From: Mycobacterium florentinum
GTDB taxonomy: Bacteria > Actinomycetota > Actinomycetes > Mycobacteriales > Mycobacteriaceae
NCBI RefSeq assembly: GCF_010730355.1
Contig: NZ_AP022576.1
Coordinates: 5,766,001 to 5,830,000, forward strand
DNA: 64,000 bases
Reading direction: 5' to 3'
Shown here: positions 25,868 through 34,654 of the stretch, piece by piece
Position numbering within the stretch: position 1 is the first letter of the stretch
Layout: the number at the start of each line of letters is the position of its first letter
Notes under the pieces: model-generated
The model's database searches: none
What the model saw: only the letters and a program-made list of their open reading frames with translations
Told to the model about the DNA's origin: nothing
Made by a program: the position numbers and the translations under genes

Positions 25868-27072
25868 GGCGCGCCGCGATAGTACGTCCGCTGCGAACCG
25901 CCGTCGGAACCTTCGGTGGAAGCCTGCGACCGCTGCGGGCCGAGGATCTCGCCGCCCGCGCGATTGAGGCGGTCGTGGCACGCAGCGGCGTCGACCCCAC
26001 CTTGATCGAAGACGTGGTATTCGCACAGTCTTACGCCAATTCCGAGGCCCCGTGCATCGGACGGTGGGCCGCGCTACACGCCAACCTCCCGATCAGCGCG
26101 CCGGGATTGCAGATCGACCGCCGTTGCGGCGGCGGTCTGCAGGCGGTCGTGACCGCCGCGATGATGGTCCAGACCGGGGCGGCCGACGTGGTGCTGGCCG
26201 GCGGTGTCGAATCGATGAGCAATATCGAGCACTACACCACGACCGCGCGATGGGGTTCGCGTTCCGGTAACCAGACGCTGTACGACAGGCTGGACCGCGG
26301 TCGCGAACTGTCCCAGCCGATCTGGCGGTTCGGCCCGATCAGCGGCATGATCGAGACCGCCGAGAACCTGGCCGCCGACTATGGTATCGACCGTGAGGCC
26401 GCCGACAGCTTCGCGGCGCGCAGCCAACAGCGGGCCGCCGCGGCCCAGCAGGCCGGCCACTTCGACGACGAGATCGTTGCCGTGCAGGTGCCCCAGCGCA
26501 AAGGCGAACCGATGGAATTCGCCGACGACGAGGGTATCCGTCCGGACACCACCGTCGAAACGCTGAGCCGGTTACGTCCCCTGATGAAAGACGGCACCGT
26601 GACGGCCGGCAACTCGAGCCAGCAGAACGATGCCGCGGCGGCCTGTCTGGTGGTGGCCGAAGACCGGCTCGATGAGCTCGATCTGGAGCCGCTGGGTTTC
26701 CTCGAGGGCTGGGCGGCCGTCGGTTGCGAACCGTCGCGGATGGGCATCGGACCGGTCGGCGCCGTCGAAAAGCTGTTCCGTCGAACGGGATTGGGATTCG
26801 ACGATCTGGATCTGATCGAGGTCAACGAGGCGTTCGCGGTTCAGGTACTCGCCGTGCTGGCCGGCTGGGGCGTCAAACTCAACGACGTCGACGACCGGCT
26901 CAATGTCAACGGCTCGGGCATCTCGCTGGGGCACCCGATCGCCGCGACCGGCGTACGGATCCTGACCACGATGCTGCACGAGCTGCGCCGTCGGGGCGGA
27001 GGACTGGCGCTGGAGACCATGTGCATCGGCGGGGGACAGGGCTTGGCCGCGATCTTCCGCGGAGCCAGTTGA
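25864..27072 (+). CDS. Thiolase (acetyl-CoA acetyltransferase family)
   Basis: The 402-residue thiolase has the acylated Cys in IDRRCGGGLQA (about 88), VNEAFAVQ, the His motif GHPIAATG (about 356), and the second Cys in CIGGGQG (about 387). All three catalytic parts are present. It cleaves a 3-oxoacyl-CoA. GTG 25864 overlaps the small protein gene. A second, SCP-x-like thiolase follows two genes later. Confidence 0.94.
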   Translation: MRRAAIVRPLRTAVGTFGGSLRPLRAEDLAARAIEAVVARSGVDPTLIEDVVFAQSYANSEAPCIGRWAALHANLPISAPGLQIDRRCGGGLQAVVTAAMMVQTGAADVVLAGGVESMSNIEHYTTTARWGSRSGNQTLYDRLDRGRELSQPIWRFGPISGMIETAENLAADYGIDREAADSFAARSQQRAAAAQQAGHFDDEIVAVQVPQRKGEPMEFADDEGIRPDTTVETLSRLRPLMKDGTVTAGNSSQQNDAAAACLVVAEDRLDELDLEPLGFLEGWAAVGCEPSRMGIGPVGAVEKLFRRTGLGFDDLDLIEVNEAFAVQVLAVLAGWGVKLNDVDDRLNVNGSGISLGHPIAATGVRILTTMLHELRRRGGGLALETMCIGGGQGLAAIFRGAS

Positions 27073-28430
27073 TGAAGCCACTCGTCGGCTACGCCGCGTA
27101 CCTGCCTGGCTACCGGTTGGCCGGCGCCGACATCGGTGTCCGCCGGGGTGATCGCGTCGTCGCCGCGTTTGACGAGGACAGCACCACGATGGCGGTTGCG
27201 GCCTCGGCCGCCATACCGCGGGCGCACCTGGCCAATGCGCTGTATTTCGCCACGAGCACACCGGCTTACGCGGACAAGACCAACGCCACCGCGATCCACG
27301 CCGCGCTGGGTCTGCCTCTCGACGCCTTGGCCGTCGACTTTTGCGGATCGGGTCGCAGCGGTTTCGCCGCCATCCTCGCCGCGGCGAACTCCGGCGGAAT
27401 CGCGGCCAGCGCCGATGTCCGCGTCGGTCGGCCGGGATCGGCCGACGAGAAACTCGGCGGCGACGGCGCGGCGGCCCTGATGTTCGGTGACGACCAGCCC
27501 GCCATCGCCGAGGTGCTGGCCGTGACGTCGCTGACCGCGGAGTTCCTCGACCGCTGGCGCGCAACGACTTCGGTAACCGGCGAGCAGTGGGAGGAGCGGT
27601 TCGGCGCGGAACGTTACGCCGACCTCATCCGCGCCGCGGTCGAGCGGGTGCTGGACACCGCGGGGCTGACCGGGGTCGACCATGTCGTGCTCACCTGTCC
27701 CAACGCCGGGATCGTCAAACGCGCGGCGACGCTGGTGAAGGCGGATAAGTCGGTCGTCAGCTCACCGATCGGCTTCTCGGGTGCCTGCGACGCCGCGCTG
27801 GCGCTGTGCGGTGTCCTCGACACCGCGGAGGCCGGGGAGACCGTGCTGATGCTTTCGGCCGTCGACGGTTGCGATGCACTGTTGCTGCGGACCACCGGCG
27901 CGCTGCCCGAAACGCGCCAGCCGCATCCGGTCACCGCGCAGCGGGAGGGCGGTGTGACGGTCGGACACCTGATCTACCTGTCGTGGCGAGGACTGGTCGA
28001 ATTGGAGCCGCCCCGCCGTCCCGAGCCCGACAGGCCGTCCGGGCCCGCCGCCGGTCGTTCGGCGCTGTGGAAGTTCGGTCTGTGCGGTTCGAAGTGTGAG
28101 GAATGCGGTTTCATCCATCTACCGCCAGCGCGTGTCTGCAAGCGTTGTGGCGCAACCGATCGGATGGCCGGGGTGCCCGTGGCGGGCCTGCGCGGCGCCG
28201 TCGCCACCTACACCGTCGATCACCTGGCGTACTCCCCGTCGCCGCCGGTCGTTTCGGCCGTCATCGATGTGGCCGGTGGTGGGCGATTCACCTGCGAGGT
28301 TGCCGACGCCGAGCCCGAGCGATTGCAGGTCGGCTCGCATGTGGAGTTCACCTTCCGCCGGTTGTTCACCGCGGGCGACGTCCACAACTATTTCTGGAAG
28401 GCCAGATTGGACGGGAGAAGCCATGGCTAG
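27072..28430 (+). CDS. HMG-CoA-synthase-like / DUF35 (Zn-ribbon OB-fold) fusion
   Basis: The 452-residue protein joins two domains. Residues 1 to about 310 resemble 3-hydroxy-3-methylglutaryl-CoA synthase/KAS III-type condensing enzymes, with a candidate nucleophile Cys in VDFCGSGRSG (about 91). From about 330 there is a DUF35 module: a zinc ribbon CEECGF...CKRCGA and an OB-fold (VDHLAYSPSPPVVSAV). Separate DUF35 proteins partner thiolases or hydratases in steroid and acyl-CoA pathways. Here the module is fused, between two thiolase genes. It may catalyse or scaffold C-C bond cleavage. It starts inside the thiolase stop (TGATG). Confidence 0.9.
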   Translation: MKPLVGYAAYLPGYRLAGADIGVRRGDRVVAAFDEDSTTMAVAASAAIPRAHLANALYFATSTPAYADKTNATAIHAALGLPLDALAVDFCGSGRSGFAAILAAANSGGIAASADVRVGRPGSADEKLGGDGAAALMFGDDQPAIAEVLAVTSLTAEFLDRWRATTSVTGEQWEERFGAERYADLIRAAVERVLDTAGLTGVDHVVLTCPNAGIVKRAATLVKADKSVVSSPIGFSGACDAALALCGVLDTAEAGETVLMLSAVDGCDALLLRTTGALPETRQPHPVTAQREGGVTVGHLIYLSWRGLVELEPPRRPEPDRPSGPAAGRSALWKFGLCGSKCEECGFIHLPPARVCKRCGATDRMAGVPVAGLRGAVATYTVDHLAYSPSPPVVSAVIDVAGGGRFTCEVADAEPERLQVGSHVEFTFRRLFTAGDVHNYFWKARLDGRSHG

Positions 28431-29619
28431 CAAGGGAATAGCTGGCAAGGTGGCGGTGGTGGCGATGGGCTGCTCGCGGTTCGGCGAGCGCTGGGACAGC
28501 TCCGCCGACGACTTGCTGGTCGAGGCGGTCGCCGAATGTCTGGCCTCGGTCCCCAAGCTGGACCGAGAAGACATCGACGCCTACTGGCTCGGCACCCTCA
28601 GCTCCGGTATGTCGGGGCTGACGTTGAGCCGGCCGTTGGGCATCGGGGACAAGCCGGTCACCCGGGTCGAAAACATGTGTGCCAGTGGGTCGGAGGCATT
28701 TCGGAACGCGTGCTATGCGGTCGCCGCCGGTGCCTACGACGTCGCGATGGCAGTCGGGGTGGAGAAGCTGAAGGATTCCGGCTTCTCGGGGCTGTTGCGC
28801 CAGGACCCACCCGGCGACGGCACGGCACCCGAACTGTCGATGACCGCGCCCGCCGCGTTCTCCTTGCTCGACCCGGCCTACTGCGCGAAATACGGCGTCT
28901 CCGCCGAAGAGATGCGTGACGCGATGACACACGTCGCGTGGAAAAACCACATAAATGGAGCACGTAACCCCAAGGCGCAGTTCCGTTCTCCGGTCGCCAA
29001 GGACAAGATCGACAACGCGCCCAAGGTCGCCGGTCGACTCGGTGTGTTTGACTGCTCCGGGGTTTCCGATGGCGCGGCCTGCGCCATCGTTGTCCCCGCC
29101 GAGCACGCGTTGCGGTATACCGATACTCCGATGTATGTGCGGGCGCTCTCATTGGTTGCCGGCTCCGGATTGGGTGCCACCGACCCGGACTACGACTACA
29201 CCAGCTTCCCCGAAGTCGTGCGCTCCGCCCGTGATGCCTACCAACAGGCGGGTATTGACGATCCGCGCACGGCGTTCTCGCTGGCCGAGGTGCACGATTG
29301 TTTTACTCCGACGGAGATCGTGCTGATGGAGGACCTCGGGTTCAGCGATCCCGGCCAGTCGTGGAAAGACGTGTTGGCAGGCGATTTCGACGCTGACGGG
29401 CGACTGCCGATCAATCCCGACGGAGGGTTGAAATCGTTCGGGCACCCGGTGGGTGCCAGTGGACTGCGGATGCTTTATGAAGCGTGGCTGCAGTTTCGCG
29501 GCGAGGCCGGTGAGCGGCAACTGTCCGATCCGCACACCGCGCTTACCCACAACTTGGGTGGTCGTCCAGGCACCTGCGTTTCCTTCGTCTCGGTGGTGAG
29601 CCGGGGACCCGGACGCTAA
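28423..29619 (+). CDS. Thiolase family protein (SCP-x/lipid-transfer type)
   Basis: The 398-residue protein has the nucleophile Cys in VENMCASGSEA (about 86), EVHDCFTPTE, the His motif FGHPVGASG (about 341) and a C-terminal GGRPGTCVSF. The pattern matches SCP-x-type thiolases and Ltp-like aldolases more than biosynthetic thiolases. The final region keeps a Cys (GTC), unlike some Ltp aldolases where the catalytic pair is altered, so thiolytic activity is plausible. It overlaps the fusion gene by 8 bp with GGGAGAAG upstream and ends the eleven-gene operon. Confidence 0.92.
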   Translation: MASKGIAGKVAVVAMGCSRFGERWDSSADDLLVEAVAECLASVPKLDREDIDAYWLGTLSSGMSGLTLSRPLGIGDKPVTRVENMCASGSEAFRNACYAVAAGAYDVAMAVGVEKLKDSGFSGLLRQDPPGDGTAPELSMTAPAAFSLLDPAYCAKYGVSAEEMRDAMTHVAWKNHINGARNPKAQFRSPVAKDKIDNAPKVAGRLGVFDCSGVSDGAACAIVVPAEHALRYTDTPMYVRALSLVAGSGLGATDPDYDYTSFPEVVRSARDAYQQAGIDDPRTAFSLAEVHDCFTPTEIVLMEDLGFSDPGQSWKDVLAGDFDADGRLPINPDGGLKSFGHPVGASGLRMLYEAWLQFRGEAGERQLSDPHTALTHNLGGRPGTCVSFVSVVSRGPGR

Positions 29620-29631
29620 AGCGCGTCCCTA

Positions 29632-30504
29632 TCACCCGGCGCTCGACACGAGGTGACTTTTCAGCGCGTCTTGCGACGATGGTGTGGGTCGCGCCGACGG
29701 CCCGTCGTGGTGGGCCATGATTCGCGTCATTCGCGGCGCAAGCTGTGCGCCGGCGAAGGTGGCTGCGACACCGACAACGATGGTGTAGGTGGCGGCTAGG
29801 TCGGCGACAAGAGGGCTGGCGCCGGAATGCAGCGCGGCCACGGTCGGCCAGGTGACGAACGCATATGACACGTACATCGACCCAAACATGATGGGCGGGA
29901 TCAAGGCGATCATCCACTTGGTCCGGAAACTCATCAGCAACAGAATCAAAAGCGCTGGCACCAGGTCGAACAGCCGGTTGGTGCTGATGAACCAGAGCGG
30001 CAACGGAAACCAGTGCTCATTGAAGAAGGGCTGGTTGCCTCCGTAGTAGGTATAGAGTTTGGCGATTTTGATGATCGGTACTTCGAGCAACAGGTCTGCG
30101 ATCGCAATCCCGCCGAAGATCAGCAGGAAATCTCTTGGCCGACAACCATTTCGTATGCGTTGAATGATGAACAAGGAGCCACCGCCGATAAACCATAGGT
30201 AGACCGGTGCGACCCACAGGGGAACGTGGGTCCCCCAGAACTGCACCAGCGGCCAGGCCCCGTACTCCGCGTACCAGAGCTTTCCGGCCCGGTCGACCGC
30301 GCCTTCGAAGACGACAGCGCCCAAGGCCCCGCTGCACAGAATCACCGCGCGGAACAACGCTTCCCACCAGTCTCGGTGGCGCAGCGGGGTTCGTAGAGCC
30401 AGATAGACGGTCAATACCGCAACGCCGAAGTGCAATGTGCCGAAGATCCACTGCCACGTCGGGTTGACCACCATGGTGATCGGGGCGTCCACCGGTGGAT
30501 TCAT
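29632..30504 (-). CDS. Polytopic membrane protein
   Basis: The 290-residue protein has about seven hydrophobic helices joined by short loops, some rich in Trp and Tyr (GKLWYAEYGAWPLVQFWG; YTYYGGNQPFFNEHWFPLPL). I do not recognise the family with confidence, and it is not one of the A-F paralogues. ATG 30504 has GGGAGG upstream on the minus strand. It lies downstream of paralogue B in the same direction (80-bp gap), so the two may be co-expressed. Confidence 0.8.
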   Translation of the reverse strand: MNPPVDAPITMVVNPTWQWIFGTLHFGVAVLTVYLALRTPLRHRDWWEALFRAVILCSGALGAVVFEGAVDRAGKLWYAEYGAWPLVQFWGTHVPLWVAPVYLWFIGGGSLFIIQRIRNGCRPRDFLLIFGGIAIADLLLEVPIIKIAKLYTYYGGNQPFFNEHWFPLPLWFISTNRLFDLVPALLILLLMSFRTKWMIALIPPIMFGSMYVSYAFVTWPTVAALHSGASPLVADLAATYTIVVGVAATFAGAQLAPRMTRIMAHHDGPSARPTPSSQDALKSHLVSSAG

Positions 30505-30584
30505 CGATCCTCCCTCGTTCGGTGCATGCTGCTCAGCCCAGACGTTGGCGCGAGCCGGGCAATCGGAAGACGGCACTCATGTTG

Positions 30585-31328
30585 CTAACCATTGGTCGAT
30601 CCCAGCGACGTCGCGAATGCGGTTGGGGCAGAGTCGGGCGTTCGGGATTCAGATCCGATCGCTCTAAGCAGCCAGATCACGTTGACGACGAACTGGATCA
30701 CGAAAACAGTGGCGGGGATCCAGAAGACAAAGATGCCGTTCCAGGCAAATGGTCCATCCTTGAAGAACTGAAGGATCGCGCCAGGTGTGAAGGTGATCGG
30801 CGCCCAGATGTCGACGTAGGCCAGCCAGCGGGGAAACACGGGGGTCGTGTCGGTGTCGGTGAGGATCGCGAACGCGAAGGCGAAATTCTGCATCATGAAC
30901 GGCGGCCAGGGCATCACCAGAAAGATCCAGCTCATGTCGTTCAACAACAGCGTCCATTCGCCCGGCCGCTCGGGCCGAAATGCAGTGACTGCGAAGAACA
31001 TCGCCGGGACCAGGAACGTCAGGCACCCGAATGCTCCCGCGATCGTCTGGGTGTTCACGACGGCACGATGGACCCCGCGGATACGTTGCATCTGGGCCGA
31101 GATCACCGCGGTGTACGAGGCGTAGAACGCGCCGGACAGCAGCATGATGGCTGCCCCGACGCGGATGCCGGTGGCGTGGTCGCGGTAGTGGGCGGCAATG
31201 GCGGCAGCCGACGATGACGGGGCCAGGGGCGGGATGAAACCGGCCGCGACGAATGCGCCGAAGAACAGCAGCGGGCAGACGATACCGCTGACGGCACAGA
31301 TGCGTTGAAACGTCATTTGTGGGTTCAC
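30585..31328 (-). CDS. Six-helix membrane protein, paralogue B
   Basis: The 247-residue protein has six predicted helices and the family landmarks GFIPPLAP, RVGA at helix 2, FRPERP, LND, WPPF, PVFPRWLAYVDIW and FFKDGPFAWNGIFVFWIP. GTG 31328 is preceded by AGGTGAC; an internal ATG at 31316 has no ribosome site. Function is unknown. It is transcribed divergently from a phytoene-desaturase-like flavoprotein gene, with a palindrome that could serve as -10 box in both directions between them. Confidence 0.85.
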   Translation of the reverse strand: MNPQMTFQRICAVSGIVCPLLFFGAFVAAGFIPPLAPSSSAAAIAAHYRDHATGIRVGAAIMLLSGAFYASYTAVISAQMQRIRGVHRAVVNTQTIAGAFGCLTFLVPAMFFAVTAFRPERPGEWTLLLNDMSWIFLVMPWPPFMMQNFAFAFAILTDTDTTPVFPRWLAYVDIWAPITFTPGAILQFFKDGPFAWNGIFVFWIPATVFVIQFVVNVIWLLRAIGSESRTPDSAPTAFATSLGSTNG

Positions 31329-31430
31329 GTCACCTAATTTCCTTGGATTCGCCTACAGGCCAGAACCTCTGGCCGCTCTCGGGCAGGTGGTTGACACGGC
31401 TGGGCCACTACGGGACAGTAAGGCATATCG

Positions 31431-31446
31431 TATAGTAAGCACTATA
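31431..31446. promoter_or_regulatory. Bidirectional TATAGT-AAGC-ACTATA palindrome
   Basis: TATAGTAAGCACTATA reads TATAGT, a good -10 box, on both strands, so one 16-bp palindrome could start transcription both of paralogue B (minus) and of the flavoprotein operon (plus). Its ATAGT-N4-ACTAT core recurs before paralogue F (52186-52200) and as GTAGT-N4-ACTAC before paralogue D (36713-36726). It may be both promoter and operator. No good -35 was seen. Confidence 0.5.
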
Positions 31447-31497
31447 TGACGGTAATTGACAATCGACTACCGAAAACTCGTGAGAAAGGCACAGGTG

Positions 31498-33111
31498 ATG
31501 GCCCTCGCCGCCGAAGCCCCCGACGTGCTGATCGTCGGAGCAGGCCACAACGGACTCACCGCCGGTTGCTATCTCGCCCGTGCGGGGTTGCGGGTCCTGG
31601 TGGTGGAGGCAGCCGATGCCGTCGGTGGGATGACTTCCACACGATCGGTGTTTGAGCGTGCGCCGGATCACCTCATCAACGAGGGCGCCATGGATTCATC
31701 GCTGTGGCGTACCACCACAATCGCCAAGGATCTTGAGCTGGACCGCTTCGGGTTGCGGGAGCTGGAAATCGAGACCCCATACGCGTACCTCGACGAAGAC
31801 GGTAGTTCGCTGTGCATCCATCGCGATCCCGTGCGTACGGCCGACGAAATCCGGCGATTCGCGCCCGCGGATGCCACAGCCTATCTCGAATTGGCCAACG
31901 CCCTGGATGCCGCGATGAATGTCGTCGTGCCTTATATGAACGCCAACCCGACCCGACCTCGCGTGAGTGAGATCATCAGCGGGGCAATCAAATCTGCGCG
32001 GCACCCGAGCCGAGTAGGCCCGCTGACCCAATTTCTCACTATCTCGCAGGCCGAGTTCATCGACAGTCGATTCCGGGACCGCCGTATCAAGGCACTGCTT
32101 GCCGCTGTGCCGTGTTTCGCGCCGATCTTCGCCGACGGTACCGCGTGGGTGCTGATCTATTTCGGGTTGATCCATAGGTCGGGCGTGGGCCGGTTCCAGG
32201 GTGGTACTGGGGCTGTCACCGATGCGTTAGCGGCTTGCTTTACCGCCGCCGGCGGGCAATTGCGGTTCGGCGCCGTGGTCGACAGACTCGCGGTGCAGGG
32301 CGGGAGGGTCGTTGGGGCGCACCTGGACACCGGAGAGCAGATCACAGCCGGCCGGGTGATCACCACCAACAACGTCAAGGTGACCCTGTCGCAGTGGCTA
32401 CCCGATGGGCTGCTTGGCGACGAAGCCGCACGCAGGGTGCGCCACATTCCCACCTCGTCCACCAACGCATCGTCGTTCAAGATCGATGTCGCGCTGCGTG
32501 GGCGGGTCACCCTGGCCGGCCATCAAATCAACCGGCGCGATGACGTTGACCTGCGCAAGCCCGCACTCTGCTTGACCAGCTTCGAGGATCACGTCGAGGC
32601 GTGGCACGCCTGCGACCGGGGCGAGGTCCCCGATCCGGTGCCCGGGTTTGCCATCGTGCCGACCGGCATGGATCCCACACAGGGTCCCGAAGGCCAGGAC
32701 ACCTTCTGGTTCTGGTCGGGCATCACCCCGGCCCGCCCGATCCGGCCGTGGGCGGAGCTCGCCGAACCCACCGCCGACAAGGTCCTGGTGCATGCCGCCA
32801 AGTACCTCGACGGCCTTTCCGGCCTCCAAGTCGATCGCCGCCAGCAGAGCCCACCGGACCTTGCGGCCCGCTTCCGGTCGCCAGACGGAAACGTCTATCA
32901 CGTCGACCCGGTCGCAACCCGATTCGGACCCTTACGGCCGGCCCTGGGATTCGCCGGATATCGCACTCCGGTCGACGGATTGTTCATCTCCGGTGCCGGC
33001 ACGCACCCCAGCGCTGGCATCTGCGGGGTCCCTGGCCAACAGGCGGCCCGCGCGGTATTGCGTACCTTGCGCAGCCACCGGATTGCCGACAGGATTCGCG
33101 GTGGACGCTAA
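31498..33111 (+). CDS. Phytoene-dehydrogenase-like FAD oxidoreductase
   Basis: The 537-residue protein has the FAD motif VLIVGAGHNGLTAGCYLA at its N-terminus followed by VVEAADAVGGMT, and ends with the FAD-closing segment SGAGTHPSAGICGVPG. It belongs to the carotenoid desaturase/retinol-saturase/PYROXD2-like group, FAD enzymes that add or remove hydrogens at C=C bonds of isoprenoids. ATG 31498 is chosen with GAGAAAGG upstream over an in-frame TTG at 31456. A paralogue with the same ends is at 58120-59823. Paralogue C and a TetR gene follow. Confidence 0.88.
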   Translation: MALAAEAPDVLIVGAGHNGLTAGCYLARAGLRVLVVEAADAVGGMTSTRSVFERAPDHLINEGAMDSSLWRTTTIAKDLELDRFGLRELEIETPYAYLDEDGSSLCIHRDPVRTADEIRRFAPADATAYLELANALDAAMNVVVPYMNANPTRPRVSEIISGAIKSARHPSRVGPLTQFLTISQAEFIDSRFRDRRIKALLAAVPCFAPIFADGTAWVLIYFGLIHRSGVGRFQGGTGAVTDALAACFTAAGGQLRFGAVVDRLAVQGGRVVGAHLDTGEQITAGRVITTNNVKVTLSQWLPDGLLGDEAARRVRHIPTSSTNASSFKIDVALRGRVTLAGHQINRRDDVDLRKPALCLTSFEDHVEAWHACDRGEVPDPVPGFAIVPTGMDPTQGPEGQDTFWFWSGITPARPIRPWAELAEPTADKVLVHAAKYLDGLSGLQVDRRQQSPPDLAARFRSPDGNVYHVDPVATRFGPLRPALGFAGYRTPVDGLFISGAGTHPSAGICGVPGQQAARAVLRTLRSHRIADRIRGGR

Positions 33112-33165
33112 ACCGTTTCTCCAAAAGAGCTTCACCACAATAATTTTCGTCGAAAGGAACAGACC

Positions 33166-33906
33166 GTGACTGCCACGATCGATGACGTTGCGCACCAGAG
33201 CGACTTATCCCGGCGCCGCATCCGACTGGCCTGTATATGGGCATGGCCGGTATGCGTGGTCACCTTTGGCGCCTTTTTTGCCGCCATCGCCGGCTTCATC
33301 CCACCGCCCGGCGAGTCGTGGAGTGCCGCCCAGATCGCGGAGTTCTATGCCAACAACCGCACCGCGATTCGCGCCGGGTTGATCGGCGCCATGTTTGCCT
33401 CGGCATTGTTGCTGCCGTTTTTCGCCGTCGTGTCCTCCGAGATCAGGAAGCTCGAGGGGCCCAACGCGCTGCTGGCGCCCATCCAGTACGGCGCCGCGGT
33501 CATGCTGACGGTGATATTCCAGATCATCTGCCTTTTCTGGCTGTTGGCGAGCTTTCGGCCCGAGATCAGCCCGGAGATCATCCGGGCATTCAACGACTAC
33601 GGCTGGCTGTGCTGGACCATTTTCATCCCGACCTACTCGATGCAGTACGTCTGCATGGCGATCGCCGCGTTCATCGACCACCGTCACGAACCGGTCTGGC
33701 CGCGGTGGGCCGCCTACTGCAACCTGTGGGTCGCTGTCACAGGCGGCGGCGGCGTCTTGGCGGTGTTCTTCAAGACCGGGCCCTTCTCATGGAACGGCCT
33801 CATCGGCTTCTGGATCCCGACCCTGGTCTTCGTCGCTGGTACCTGCATGAATGCCTGGCTGCTGCATCGGCGATTCCGCTACGAGTGCGCGCCCGGCCTG
33901 GTCTGA
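33166..33906 (+). CDS. Six-helix membrane protein, paralogue C
   Basis: The 246-residue protein starts at GTG with GAAAGGAAC upstream. It keeps the family pattern: GFIPPPGES, RAGL, FRPEISPEI, FNDYGW, PVWPRWAAYCNLW and FFKTGPFSWNGLIGFWIP. It lies in an operon between a phytoene-dehydrogenase-like flavoprotein and a TetR regulator, the arrangement (paralogue then TetR) also seen for D and F. Function is unknown. Confidence 0.87.
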   Translation: MTATIDDVAHQSDLSRRRIRLACIWAWPVCVVTFGAFFAAIAGFIPPPGESWSAAQIAEFYANNRTAIRAGLIGAMFASALLLPFFAVVSSEIRKLEGPNALLAPIQYGAAVMLTVIFQIICLFWLLASFRPEISPEIIRAFNDYGWLCWTIFIPTYSMQYVCMAIAAFIDHRHEPVWPRWAAYCNLWVAVTGGGGVLAVFFKTGPFSWNGLIGFWIPTLVFVAGTCMNAWLLHRRFRYECAPGLV

Positions 33907-33967
33907 CACTGCGCTGTTACAGGGGGCGTCGTTACCGGGCTGCCGCACTGGGGATTACCGTGAACCG

Positions 33968-34624
33968 GTGAGCACCACCGAGCGCACCCGTAGCGGCGTT
34001 CACGGCCGCGGTCGCACCCTCATTTTGCATGCGGCCCGAGAAGTATTCGCCGCGAAGGGATTTAGAGGCACATCTACTCGCGACATCGCCAAGCGCGCCC
34101 AACTCACCGAGGTGATGATATTCCGCCACTTTGGTACGAAGGCCAACCTCTTTCAAGAAGCGGTGATCACTCCGTTCACCGAGTTCATGGATAGCTACAT
34201 CAACGATTACCGGTCTCGGGAACATGGAAAGCTCAGTGCCCATCAGGAAGGAATAGCTCTCTACACCGGGCTTTTCAAAGTGTTGCACGACGAACGGGAA
34301 CTGCTGCTCGCCTTGATGTCGGCGCATCAGTACGACGAGATCAGCCCCGAAGCTTGCGCGCAGATTGACGCCGCATTCGACCGGCTGCTAGCGCTTTTCG
34401 AGGAAGTTGTCGCCACCGAGGCCGCGGAACGCCATTTCTCCGATTTCGACCTCCGCCCCACCGTGCGTGCAATGTTCGCGATGGTGCTGTCAACCGCCCT
34501 GCACGGCGACTGGATGGGGCTCGGCAAGAAGGTCTCCTACAACCGCATGATCGATGCGATGACGCAACTCACCGTCCGCGGCCTGCAGGTGCCGGAAGAT
34601 CAAGTGCGCAAACGTAATTCCTGA
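33968..34624 (+). CDS. TetR family transcriptional regulator
   Basis: The 218-residue protein starts at GTG 33968, after a short spacer from paralogue C. The helix-turn-helix is at about 22-62 (STRDIAKRAQLTEVMIFRHFGTKANLF across helices 2-4). The C-terminal half is the usual helical ligand domain. It probably regulates the flavoprotein-C operon, perhaps through the 31431-31446 palindrome. Its end part resembles the TetR proteins at 42552 and 50522 (PF-EFxxxYxxDY-like segment after the HTH). Confidence 0.9.
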   Translation: MSTTERTRSGVHGRGRTLILHAAREVFAAKGFRGTSTRDIAKRAQLTEVMIFRHFGTKANLFQEAVITPFTEFMDSYINDYRSREHGKLSAHQEGIALYTGLFKVLHDERELLLALMSAHQYDEISPEACAQIDAAFDRLLALFEEVVATEAAERHFSDFDLRPTVRAMFAMVLSTALHGDWMGLGKKVSYNRMIDAMTQLTVRGLQVPEDQVRKRNS

Positions 34625-34654
34625 CGCCAAAACGCGTCCCTCAACGCCGCGAAC

